Shown: one piece after another, positions 32,317 to 41,600 of the stretch | Layout: the number at the start of each line of letters is the position of its first letter | Position numbering within the stretch: position 1 is the stretch's first letter | Source: an uncultured Bacilli bacterium | Lineage (GTDB): Bacteria; Bacillota_I; Bacilli_A; RF39; UBA660 | DNA: 43,818 nucleotides | Direction of reading: 5' to 3' | Assembly: GCA_910587065.1 (NCBI GenBank) | Contig: CAJUMA010000010.1 | Span: 1-43,818, forward strand | Notes under the pieces: model-generated | Databases searched by the model: none | What the model saw: the letters and a program-made list of their open reading frames with translations, nothing else | Told to the model about the DNA's origin: nothing | Translations under genes and position numbers: made by a program

Positions 32317-32874
32317 ACAGAACTTTCCTATTATCACATTCTTGAATGTCCACCTCTGGTAAACTATCAAGTTTTAACAAACTATGACTAGCTACATATG
32401 CGTTATACTTTCTTATAAGTTCACTTCTTAGTGAATTTATAACACCATCATATTCTTCTTCCGTTATTTCTTCTCGACTTCTTTTCATACTTAAAGTTGG
32501 AAAATCTATAAAATCTTTTTTATCAGGGATAAATGGATAAGGTTCTTTTAATCTAAGATTAGATAAAATTTCTTCAACTGTAAAAGCTTTACTCAAATAT
32601 GTCCCTGTAATATAGCCAACTGTCTTTTTAAAATAAGCTGGATTACACTTACAGAGTTTCCATAACTTAACTAAAGTATTCCCAGTAATACTAAGTTCAT
32701 AATATTAGCATCAAAATAATTTGCTGCATCAATCATGCCATAAATAACATTTTCTAATGTATTGGCCATTAAATCTTTCTTAAAAGCATATTCAGTATCT
32801 TCAACATCTTCTAAAAAGTGTCTTAAAATTTCTTCATAAGTATGCTCATCTTGTTCCCAATCTATTACACTCAT
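32315..32874 (-). pseudogene. Frameshifted hypothetical gene
   Basis: The start at 32874 has AGGAGA 8 bases upstream and encodes an acidic helical protein (MSVIDWEQDEHTYEEILRHF...) that stops at 32671. From about 32704 another frame is open without a start codon, continuing as YYELSITGNTLVKLWKLCKCNPAYFKK and then to 32315, ending ECDNRKVL. Joined, the two parts make about 185 residues in one gene lacking one base. No family was recognised. Downstream parts could be made from a TTG at 32596, but only a weak ribosome site is seen. No slippery sequence suggests programmed frameshifting. It is the second gene after 32887-34092. Confidence 0.6.
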
Positions 32875-32886
32875 TATTATATTCTC

Positions 32887-34092
32887 CTAACGTGTTTGAA
32901 TTGGAGCTTCTTCTTGACCTCTAAGAACATACCCAAACAAAGCTAATTTATTTTCAATAGTTGAATTTACTAATTGTTCATAAAAAGTTATTTGATTTTC
33001 TAAAGATGCAGCTATTACATTAATATAGACATCACTACTATCAGCTTCTTTATCACGATAAGGATACACAAATAACCTTTTTAATTGTTTTCTTAATTCA
33101 CTCATTATTTTATCTAAGTTAGAACTTATAAATTCTTCATTAATATCTAGGTCTAAATCATTATTAACAGAATTGGCTATTTCACTAACATAATCATAAA
33201 ATAATTTATCCACTTTAGTCTGTAAATATTCTCTTGTTATATAATCAGCTTTCTCTAAAACACTATTGGAACTCAAAGATTCATCAACATCACTAGAAAA
33301 TTCCGAATAATAACTAGTACACTTACTAATAATAGTTTTTATACAAGTATCAACATCAAAATTTGGTAAATCTTCAATACTAAATACTCCAGTTTTAGTG
33401 CTTGCAGTAGAGATTTGACTATTTTCGACTTCTTCAATAAGTCCCGTAATTTCCCCAATCTTTTTTTCTATTTCTTTATCAAAATCACTTACAATTTCAA
33501 CACCAGTCATTAAATCTTCAAAAAACTCTTCGTCACTTTTAAATGTGCCAACATAATCTTTAAAAACCGGATTATTGGTATAAATTTTTATAAAAAATGG
33601 TAAATCAAGTCTCTTAATACGCTTTAAGAAATCCTTTTGATCATTCACTGATTTCATAACAACATCAAAATTCTCATCTTTATAAGAAAAGAAGACTTTT
33701 CCCTTATCAACAATAACTTGATATTGAGGTCCATCAAGATATTCAAAAAAAGGATAAATTTTTGCCGTTGGACTAAGATTTCCTGTTACATTACTAAATC
33801 TCTTTTTTTCAACTCTTTTTTTCCCTTCTTCAAAAGAAATAATATTATCTTTAGCAAATGACACAAAATCTCCCTCATATTTATTTTGACAAGTATATAA
33901 GATAGACTGCTCAAAAAAATCTTTTAAAGAAACAACAAAGCCACTTTTTAATTTTATAGTCTCATTTGTTAAATCCATATAAGGAAATACTTCTTTAATT
34001 AAATAATTTTTAAAAGGAACTTCTCGCCCATGGTTATTAAATGATTTATTTAAAACATCAGGCTCAAGCATTTCTAAAACTTTTTCTTCCAT
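32887..34092 (-). CDS. Hypothetical protein
   Basis: This protein has 401 residues from the ATG at 34092. No family was recognised. It is soluble and acidic, with about 180 residues of mixed strand/helix structure followed by long helical stretches (residues 195-395), partly coiled-coil-like. A CxxYYSEF segment and several DxDxD-like acidic runs appear but form no known motif. It is the first gene of a pair with the frameshifted gene, 12 bases apart, with its own promoter and after the pheT terminator. Confidence 0.6.
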   Translation of the reverse strand: MEEKVLEMLEPDVLNKSFNNHGREVPFKNYLIKEVFPYMDLTNETIKLKSGFVVSLKDFFEQSILYTCQNKYEGDFVSFAKDNIISFEEGKKRVEKKRFSNVTGNLSPTAKIYPFFEYLDGPQYQVIVDKGKVFFSYKDENFDVVMKSVNDQKDFLKRIKRLDLPFFIKIYTNNPVFKDYVGTFKSDEEFFEDLMTGVEIVSDFDKEIEKKIGEITGLIEEVENSQISTASTKTGVFSIEDLPNFDVDTCIKTIISKCTSYYSEFSSDVDESLSSNSVLEKADYITREYLQTKVDKLFYDYVSEIANSVNNDLDLDINEEFISSNLDKIMSELRKQLKRLFVYPYRDKEADSSDVYINVIAASLENQITFYEQLVNSTIENKLALFGYVLRGQEEAPIQTR

Positions 34093-34117
34093 AAAACAAC
34101 CATCCTGTCTTATTAAC

Positions 34118-34147
34118 ATTATATCAAATATTTAAGTACTTTTTCAA
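34118..34147 (-). promoter_or_regulatory. Promoter of the hypothetical pair at 32315-34092
   Basis: TTGAAA and TATAAT are separated by 18 bases, about 25 bases before the start codon. Confidence 0.65.
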
Positions 34148-34161
34148 TTATGTTAACACAA

Positions 34162-34188
34162 GAAAAAAAGAGAATAATATTATCCTCT
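34162..34188 (-). terminator. pheST terminator
   Basis: The stem AGAGGATAAT / ATTATTCTCT, with almost no loop as drawn, is followed by seven T residues. It includes the last pheT codons. Confidence 0.8.
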
Positions 34189-36546
34189 TAATTTAGCATT
34201 TAGTTTATTTGTAACATCATCTATAACTTTATTAAATACTTGCATTACTTCCTCATCTGATAAAGTACGAGTTGAATCAGAGAAAGTTAATTTATAAGCC
34301 ATTGATTTTTTACCTTCTTCAATATTTGGATAAATATCAAATATAGAAATGTCACTTAAAAGTCTGCTTCCGCTTTTCTTAATTACTGTTTCAAGCTCCT
34401 TATTAGTAATATCATTATCTACTATGAAAGCAACATCTTTAACCATCTCTGGATATTTATTTGCTTCTTTAAATTTAATTTCCTTAACAGGGGTCATTAG
34501 TGGATTAACCGCAAACTCTGCTACATAAATATCAGCTTTTTCAATTGATGGATGAATTCGTCCAATTATGCCTAGCGGTTTTCTATCAAGCATAATTCTT
34601 GCAGAAATACCTGGGTGTAATTCTGATATTTCTTTATCAACAACAAATTCATATCTATTTTTAAAGCCAAGATAATCTAAAATGTTTTCAACAATTCCTT
34701 TTATTAAATAGAAGTCCGCTTTAATAACAGTGTTTGACCAACTATTTAAAACATAATTACCTTTCATTAATAAAGCACATTTCAAAGTTTCTTTATAGCC
34801 TTTATTATAAGTTTTAGCTATCTCATAAATCATTACATCATTAACTTTTCTTGCTTTATTATAATTATAAGTATTAAGTAAAGATGGTATTATAGAAGTT
34901 CTAATAACTGACTTATCAACACTCATTGGATTAGGTAAAACTATTGCAGCAGCACCATCATAATTAAAACTAGAAGCCATTTCGGGACTTGTTAAAGTAT
35001 ATGTTTTAACTTCATTTAAACCAAGTGTACGAAGTCTTTTAGAAATATCTTTTCTAATCTTAACATCAGGTGCATAACGTCCTCTTCTAACGGGCACAGT
35101 TGGTATTGTTGAGACCAAGTTTTCATAACCATAGAATCTTCCAATTTCTTCTGCTATATCATTTATATTAGGTTCAACATCTAATCTTCTTCGCGGAATT
35201 ATTACATGGAATTTACCATCGTTATATTCATACGCAAAATCTAATCTTTCAAGTTCACATTTTACATCTTCATCACTTATTTTAATTCCTAAAAGTTTAT
35301 TGATATCATCGGAAACAAAATCAACTTCTTTTAGAGTTTTATCAACTTTGTCATGAGTAATATTACCTGATAAAACTTCACCGCCAGCATACTTTTCTAA
35401 CAAATGACAAGCCCTGTTCATAGCAGAAATAGTATATTCATAATTTAATCCTTTACCATATCTTATAGAAGCTTCACTTCTTAAATCAAGTCTATTAGCT
35501 GTATTACGAATTGAAACCGAATCAAATATTGCAGCTTCTATTAAAATGGTTGTTGTGTCCTCTTCAACCTCAGTATTTTCACCACCCATAACACCGGCAA
35601 TACATACAGGATTCTTTCCATCTGTAATAACTATATCAGAACTCTTTAAAACTCGTTTTTTGCAATCAAGAGTGACTATTTCTTCGCCATCTTTAGCATC
35701 TCTTACAAGCACATGATTTCCTAAAGATTTATAATCAAAGAAATGCATTGGTTGACAATATTCAAGCATAACATAGTTTGAAATATCAACAACATTATTA
35801 ATAGAACGCATACCTGCACTTTCAAGTCTCTTTTTTATAAAATCAGGTGATTCTCCAACTTTAACATTTTTAACCATTTTAGCCATATAGAATGGACACT
35901 TTTCAGTTGCTACTTCCAAAGTAAAATTATCTTTAATATCTTCACTGATTTCATTATAACTGTCATCTGGAAGTTTAACCTTTTTATTTAAAACAGTGGC
36001 AACTTCATAAGCAAATCCAATATGATAATAAACATCGTTATTGCGTCTCTTATGATTATCTAAATCATATATAGTATCGTCAAGTCCTAAATATTCTAAA
36101 GGATCACTACCAACTATTGCATCATCACCTAGTTCGGTAATTCCCGCAGCATAAGTTTCTTCATTTTTTTCTTCTAAGCCAAGTTCAAACTTTGCACAGA
36201 TCATACCATTTGATTCTTCGCCTCTAATCTTACCAGCCTTTATTTCAAAATCTCCAGGAAGAATAGCTCCAGGAAGGGCTACTATTACTTTTAACCCAAC
36301 TCTTACATTTGATGCTCCACAAACTATTTGTCTTATATCAGTTCCAACATCTACCTTACAAATATTTAAGTGATCACTATCAGGATGAGGGAAACATTCC
36401 TCAATACGACCAATAACTAAATTATCAATATGATTAGTAATTACACCTTCAACATTAAGTCCACCTTTAGTCACCTTAACTGCTAATTCTTTTAAATCTT
36501 CTCCTTCAAGGTCAACATAATCTTTAACCCAATTCATGCTTATCAT
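34180..36546 (-). CDS. pheT: Phenylalanine--tRNA ligase beta subunit
   Basis: This 788-residue protein has an N-terminal tRNA-binding domain (about 40-150, with CKVDVGTDIRQIVCGASNVR), the B3/B4 editing domain (about 210-385, including YCQPMHFFD), the B5 domain (about 395-470), a catalytic-like core with RRGRYAPDVKIRKD, and the C-terminal ferredoxin-like anticodon domain (about 695-788). It forms an alpha2-beta2 enzyme with PheS and edits mischarged tyrosine. It overlaps pheS by 4 bases (ATGA). The T-box upstream controls both. Confidence 0.97.
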   Translation of the reverse strand: MISMNWVKDYVDLEGEDLKELAVKVTKGGLNVEGVITNHIDNLVIGRIEECFPHPDSDHLNICKVDVGTDIRQIVCGASNVRVGLKVIVALPGAILPGDFEIKAGKIRGEESNGMICAKFELGLEEKNEETYAAGITELGDDAIVGSDPLEYLGLDDTIYDLDNHKRRNNDVYYHIGFAYEVATVLNKKVKLPDDSYNEISEDIKDNFTLEVATEKCPFYMAKMVKNVKVGESPDFIKKRLESAGMRSINNVVDISNYVMLEYCQPMHFFDYKSLGNHVLVRDAKDGEEIVTLDCKKRVLKSSDIVITDGKNPVCIAGVMGGENTEVEEDTTTILIEAAIFDSVSIRNTANRLDLRSEASIRYGKGLNYEYTISAMNRACHLLEKYAGGEVLSGNITHDKVDKTLKEVDFVSDDINKLLGIKISDEDVKCELERLDFAYEYNDGKFHVIIPRRRLDVEPNINDIAEEIGRFYGYENLVSTIPTVPVRRGRYAPDVKIRKDISKRLRTLGLNEVKTYTLTSPEMASSFNYDGAAAIVLPNPMSVDKSVIRTSIIPSLLNTYNYNKARKVNDVMIYEIAKTYNKGYKETLKCALLMKGNYVLNSWSNTVIKADFYLIKGIVENILDYLGFKNRYEFVVDKEISELHPGISARIMLDRKPLGIIGRIHPSIEKADIYVAEFAVNPLMTPVKEIKFKEANKYPEMVKDVAFIVDNDITNKELETVIKKSGSRLLSDISIFDIYPNIEEGKKSMAYKLTFSDSTRTLSDEEVMQVFNKVIDDVTNKLNAKLRG

Positions 36547-37595
36547 TGATTGTCACCATCCCTTCTATCAAAAGAGCTTACCTCTCTTAAATCAGTATTA
36601 TAAAATGTCCTAATATCATTAATTCCATATTTTAACATTGCACATCTCTCAGCACCAAAACCAAAGGCAAATCCACTCCACACTTCTGGATCATACCCAC
36701 AATTTCTTAAAACATTTGGATGTACCATACCAGCACCACTTATTGTAATCCATCCTGTATTTTTACATAAAGAACATCCTTTACCATGACAAGCAAAACA
36801 AGATATATCAGTTTCTACACTTGGTTCAGTAAATTGATAATATGATGGACGGAATCTAGTAACACAATCAGCACCAAAAAGTTTTTTAGCAATTGTATCA
36901 AATGTCCCTTTAAGATCACATAATGAAATATCTTTATCAACTAATAATCCTTCAATTTGCATAAATTGATGTGAATGAGTTGCATCATCATCATCTCTTC
37001 TATAAGTTTTCCCTGGACATATCATACGTATTGGTTCACTACCTTGATACTTAAGCATTGTTCTAACTTGTACTGGAGATGTTTGACTTCTTAGAAGGAT
37101 TTCGTCTCCTTCAATATAGAAAGTGTCTTGTGCATCTCTAGCAGCATGTCCCTTAGGTATATTTAGTAATTCGAAATTATATTTATCCTCTTCAACTTCT
37201 GGACCATCTACTACATCATATCCCATCGACATAAATACTTCTTCTACTTCTTCAATAACTTTCTCCAATATATTTGGTGAACCAACAGGTATACTAGTTG
37301 CAGGTAATGTTATATCAATTATTTCACCACTCAACTTTTCATTTAAAATAGCATTTTCAATTTCTTTTTCTTTATTCTCTATTAAAGATGTCGCTTCTTG
37401 TTTTAAAGTATTGGAAATCATTCCCACACTTTTTCTTTCTTCAACACTTAAATCTTTCATATTTTTAGTAAGTTCTGTTATTCTACCAGTCTTACCAATA
37501 TATTTAGCTTTTAATTCTACTAAATCTTGTAAAACTTTAACAGATTCAATGTCACTCATTAAATCTTCTTTAATTTTTTTAATATTCTCTTCCAT
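36543..37595 (-). CDS. pheS: Phenylalanine--tRNA ligase alpha subunit
   Basis: This 350-residue protein has an N-terminal coiled-coil (1-85) that grips the tRNA, then the class II catalytic core with HPxN-type motif HAARDAQDTFYI, THSHQFMQIEGL and GFGAERCAMLKYGI. An internal CFACHGKGCSLCKNTGW segment carries four cysteines, as in some Firmicutes PheS, and may bind zinc. It charges tRNA-Phe together with PheT. GAAAGAAGGG lies upstream of the start, just after the T-box terminator. Confidence 0.97.
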   Translation of the reverse strand: MEENIKKIKEDLMSDIESVKVLQDLVELKAKYIGKTGRITELTKNMKDLSVEERKSVGMISNTLKQEATSLIENKEKEIENAILNEKLSGEIIDITLPATSIPVGSPNILEKVIEEVEEVFMSMGYDVVDGPEVEEDKYNFELLNIPKGHAARDAQDTFYIEGDEILLRSQTSPVQVRTMLKYQGSEPIRMICPGKTYRRDDDDATHSHQFMQIEGLLVDKDISLCDLKGTFDTIAKKLFGADCVTRFRPSYYQFTEPSVETDISCFACHGKGCSLCKNTGWITISGAGMVHPNVLRNCGYDPEVWSGFAFGFGAERCAMLKYGINDIRTFYNTDLREVSSFDRRDGDNQ

Positions 37596-37615
37596 AAATA
37601 CCCTTCTTTCTAAAT

Positions 37616-37830
37616 AAAAAAAGCCCTGAATCTAGGGACGAGTAATACTCGCGGTACCACCCTAGTTCATGGCTTACATGCATCTTTAATTTCTTAACGC
37701 GAAATCACGATTGATACTCCTATACCTGAAATTCATTATATAAATTAATTTAGAATACTTTCAGCCGCCGATATTCACTCTCTTATTAAATACTTTATAT
37801 AACTACGTTTTGTATAATCCCTGCATCACT
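37616..37830 (-). promoter_or_regulatory. pheST T-box leader
   Basis: The minus strand holds the invariant T-box AGGGTGGTACCGCG (37650-37663), which pairs in the antiterminator, followed by a terminator hairpin (GTCCCTAG / AGGGC with seven T residues) just before pheS. A long stem I lies upstream. A TTC triplet at 37728-37730 in the loop on the 3' side of stem I (GAATTTCAGG) fits a phenylalanine specifier. Uncharged tRNA-Phe would bind and allow read-through into pheST. Confidence 0.93.
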
Positions 37831-37836
37831 AAGCAT

Positions 37837-37865
37837 ATTTTATAACATTACATCACTTAAGTCAA
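37837..37865 (-). promoter_or_regulatory. pheST promoter
   Basis: TTGACT and TAAAAT are separated by 17 bases, just before the T-box leader and inside the 3' end of the upstream gene's intergenic edge. Confidence 0.75.
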
Positions 37866-37872
37866 ATACTTT

Positions 37873-38598
37873 TTAGGAAATAGAATCAATTAAAAGTTTA
37901 TTATCTTTAATTATGTATGTAACATCTATAGAATCTTTTAATTCTGAAACCTTTTCTATCATATCTGAATTAATCAACTTTTTAAAATCACTAACATTAT
38001 TTTTACCTTTTAAATAATCTAATGCTTTAGCTACATTTTCATCATCATTTAAATCTTGATAATAATTTAATACTTTATAAGGATCAATAATAGTATATTC
38101 TTTAAATGTTACCACATATTTATCTTTTTGCTTCTTTGCCTTATCAAAGAGATAAATACTAACATCCATATGTGCAATATCAGCTTGAGTATAGTTTGTA
38201 GAATCTTTATTATATATCTTAGTTTCGTCATTAAAACTGATAGAATTCATTACTAAAAGAGGGCTGAGACCATTATCTTCTATTCTTTTTTCAGTTATAT
38301 CTAAATTAAAATATTCCTTTATAATATTAGATATTTCTTTAGAAGTTAAAGTATTTTTATTTAATTCGTTCTCACTATAGAAAAGAGCAAAACAAATATA
38401 TTCTTCAACTCCATTAGTATCTTTTTCTAACAATTTATCAAAATATAAACTAGTTTTCTTGCCAGACTCTGTTAAAGCATTAAGCTCTAGTTCATTTAAT
38501 TTTTTATTATCTTTTCCCAAAAAGATAAATATTAAACAAATAATAGCAACTAAAGCAATTACTATGCCAACTATAATTAAAATTTTCTTTTTATTCAT
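37873..38598 (-). CDS. Membrane-anchored protein of unknown function
   Basis: This 241-residue protein has a basic N-terminus (MNKKK), one transmembrane helix (about 5-28), then an extracytoplasmic domain with mixed helices and strands. No lipobox cysteine is placed correctly and no family was recognised. The ribosome site AGGTG lies within the end of the giant protein gene, whose stop codon is only 4 bases upstream. The two genes are therefore co-translated and the small one may anchor, process or export the large one. Confidence 0.7.
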   Translation of the reverse strand: MNKKKILIIVGIVIALVAIICLIFIFLGKDNKKLNELELNALTESGKKTSLYFDKLLEKDTNGVEEYICFALFYSENELNKNTLTSKEISNIIKEYFNLDITEKRIEDNGLSPLLVMNSISFNDETKIYNKDSTNYTQADIAHMDVSIYLFDKAKKQKDKYVVTFKEYTIIDPYKVLNYYQDLNDDENVAKALDYLKGKNNVSDFKKLINSDMIEKVSELKDSIDVTYIIKDNKLLIDSIS

Positions 38599-38602
38599 AA
38601 CA

Positions 38603-41600
38603 TCACCTATTCATAGATTCTAGGATACAATATTCATATCCTGTTTCTTCATCTTGTTTTATTGTTGCCTCATACAAATACTCAACATCACTTGTAGTAT
38701 CAGGCTTAGCATTTGTTGAACCAACTATTTTACCATCATAGAAGTTAAAGTAACCATTAACTTTCTTCACACCAATTCCAAGAGTTTTATTAACAGCTTC
38801 TACATAAGGATTAATAGTTGACACCTCTCCATCATCTTTAATTCCCATACTAACAACTCCATCATTAATATAAATTCCATAAGCAAAACTACTTTTTGTA
38901 TTTACTTTTATATTACCACTTAAATAATCAACATTACCTTTGTTAACATAAAGGCCATAGAATATCATAGCATCATGAATATTTATATCATTATTTTTCA
39001 TAGTTAAATGAGCCGATGCAGAACTTATATCAATAATTTTATTGTAATAAGTATCGGTTGAAGAAGCATCTATAGTATTATTTTCAAGTGTTACATTGGC
39101 ATTTCCTGAAATAGACACTAAAGTTTTAGGTCCACTAGAACTTACATTATATACAGAATCCCTTAAAATTAAATTACCTGTTGTCTTTATCATATTTCCA
39201 TAATAGGAACTTCGTCCTTCAACTGCGCTTATATTGGCACCTTTTATTTCCATCATACTCTTATTATCTATAGTGCCAGATCGACCAAAATTTATAGTTG
39301 GCTTATTCAATACTGTATTAGCATAATTAGTAATATTCACAAAAGAGTCTTCTGTTGAATTCCAATTAGATGCAGTAGCATTATTATCCATTTCAATAGT
39401 TCTTATTGTATTTTTATTTGTAGTTAACATACTAGCTTTGTATGTTTTTAAAATAAGAATATTAGAATTACTTATAACATTTTCTGAAGATGTTGATGAA
39501 ATATAAAATCTTCCGTTTATAGAAGTAACATTATCTGCAATTACTTTTCCTGTTGTATTTATTGGATAAGAATTTGAATTAAATTCTGCATTAGAAATAC
39601 TCAATTCCCCAGAGCTTACTATATCAGATAAATCAAAATTAGAATTATCAACACTCATTGTACCTTGATTATTAATAGTTCCATCTTGTGAAGAACCAGC
39701 AATTCCTAATTTAAAATTAATATTACTAATATTCATAATACCATTATTTTTAATTGCACTAGTTCGGTGATTCTTTAATATCATTGAGTTAAGTTCAGTG
39801 TTATTTTCCAAAGTTAACTCTCCTTTATTATTGAATTTACCAGCACCTAAAATATTAACCCTATGCCCATTAAAATCTAATTTAATTTTTTTAGTTTCAA
39901 CAACATTTATATCATTTACCATATTTATATCATTAATTAAGATTAATGTATCATCTTCATTAGCCTCATCTATAGCTGTTTGTAAATCATCATATTGAGT
40001 TTCCGCATTTTTTACAATATAATTCTTAGATCCTAATGATACTTTCTGATAAGTTTTATTATCTTTTACTTCTTCGGAATAATAAAGTGATTTGTCTTCT
40101 GGAATATTTAAATTACCACCCAAAGTCATATTTCCTGTAATTCCCGAAATTACTCCGGCATTATAATTAACTGTACCTGATGATGATAAACCATAAGTTT
40201 CTCCTCTAACTTCAATTGTCTTAGCTGAATTATTAATACCTATGTTAATTGTTGCTCCACCACCGCTAATTCCTTCACTACTTTTACCAGTTATAGTAAT
40301 AGGATTCAGATCATCTGGATTTGTACCGATATTTAAAGTTGCATACGAACCAGTTTTAATACCGCTAGAGCCTTCAATTGTTCCAGAATTTATTTCTATA
40401 TAAGGATTACCACCCGAAATACGGTAAGTGGTTAATGGCGTATATTTAGAAATAATCTCTGAATTATTTATAATAGTTTTGCCATCTGTAGATGTTAAAA
40501 TAGCAATCACTGATCCAGTAGCATTTATTTTTGCATAATCTAAGATATATTCTCCAGAATTAGAAATAACTGCAGAAGTATTTGAATTATCATTCCATCC
40601 ACTTTCTACAATACCTCCATTTTGAATTAACTTGCCGCCATTGGAAATAGTCGCATAAGCTGTATTTGTTATATTTGTATTATTAAGTGCTAATTCAGCA
40701 TCCTTAGAAATGGAAATTTGTGCATTAGCATATCCACTTGTCTTACGATTAAAATTAGAATTACTTACAGTAGAAGTACCTGCGTTAACTAAAAGGCAAG
40801 AATTTGTGCATTCTATGGAAGAGTTTCTAATATCTAAATTACCTGAATTAGTTTTAATAGAATCTACTATAGAATTTAAATTAGCATCTAAAATAATTAA
40901 TTCATTTGATGATTCAATTAAATAGCCAGCTGAACTTTTAGAAAGTACCCCTCCGCCAATAGAATCAGTGATTTTTAAAATCCCTTCATTAACAAAATTT
41001 TGAGTAGTTGTTAATGCGTGTCCTTTTAAATCAATAGTAATGTTTTTATCATTAGGAATCTCTACAATTGAAGTAATATTTGCATCATTAATTATTTCAA
41101 TCATACCTTCATCAGTAATAAGATCTAATATTTTACTAAAAGAATTATAATCATTTCCGTTATATCGTGCAAAATTTTCTTGCTCAACCAAATATTTAGT
41201 TTTGTATAAGTTACCATCTATTGTTTCTTCATCATTAATTGTCATTGCTGCCTCTGGAACACTAATTATAGTTCCTTTTATTGCATCTGTTTTACCTTTA
41301 ACAATACCATCATAAAAATATATTGCATTTGAATCAACTCCATAAGTGTTACCAATTATTATAGGATTTTCTTTTGTTACTTCATTCTCAATATTACCTA
41401 TAATTAACTTAGAATTTGTCCCTGAGTTAAAATAGATAGCCTCAGACTTTTCAGAAATAATTTTACCACTTATTATTTTAACAGTAGGTGTTGCATAAAA
41501 ATTGCTTGAGTAGATTGCTCGTCCATCACTTGTTATATTAGTGTTCTCAAGCACCATCATATTACTAACTTCAAGTCTAATTGCATCACCAATGGATTCT

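Noticed and set aside
32704..32704. Programmed -1 frameshifting at the break in the gene at 32315-32874
   Set aside because: No X-XXY-YYZ slippery heptamer or following pseudoknot was seen at the switch point.
37123..37617. 164-codon plus-strand open frame over pheS
   Set aside because: It lies opposite the conserved PheS coding sequence, and its serine/leucine-rich composition is what an antisense frame of this gene would give.
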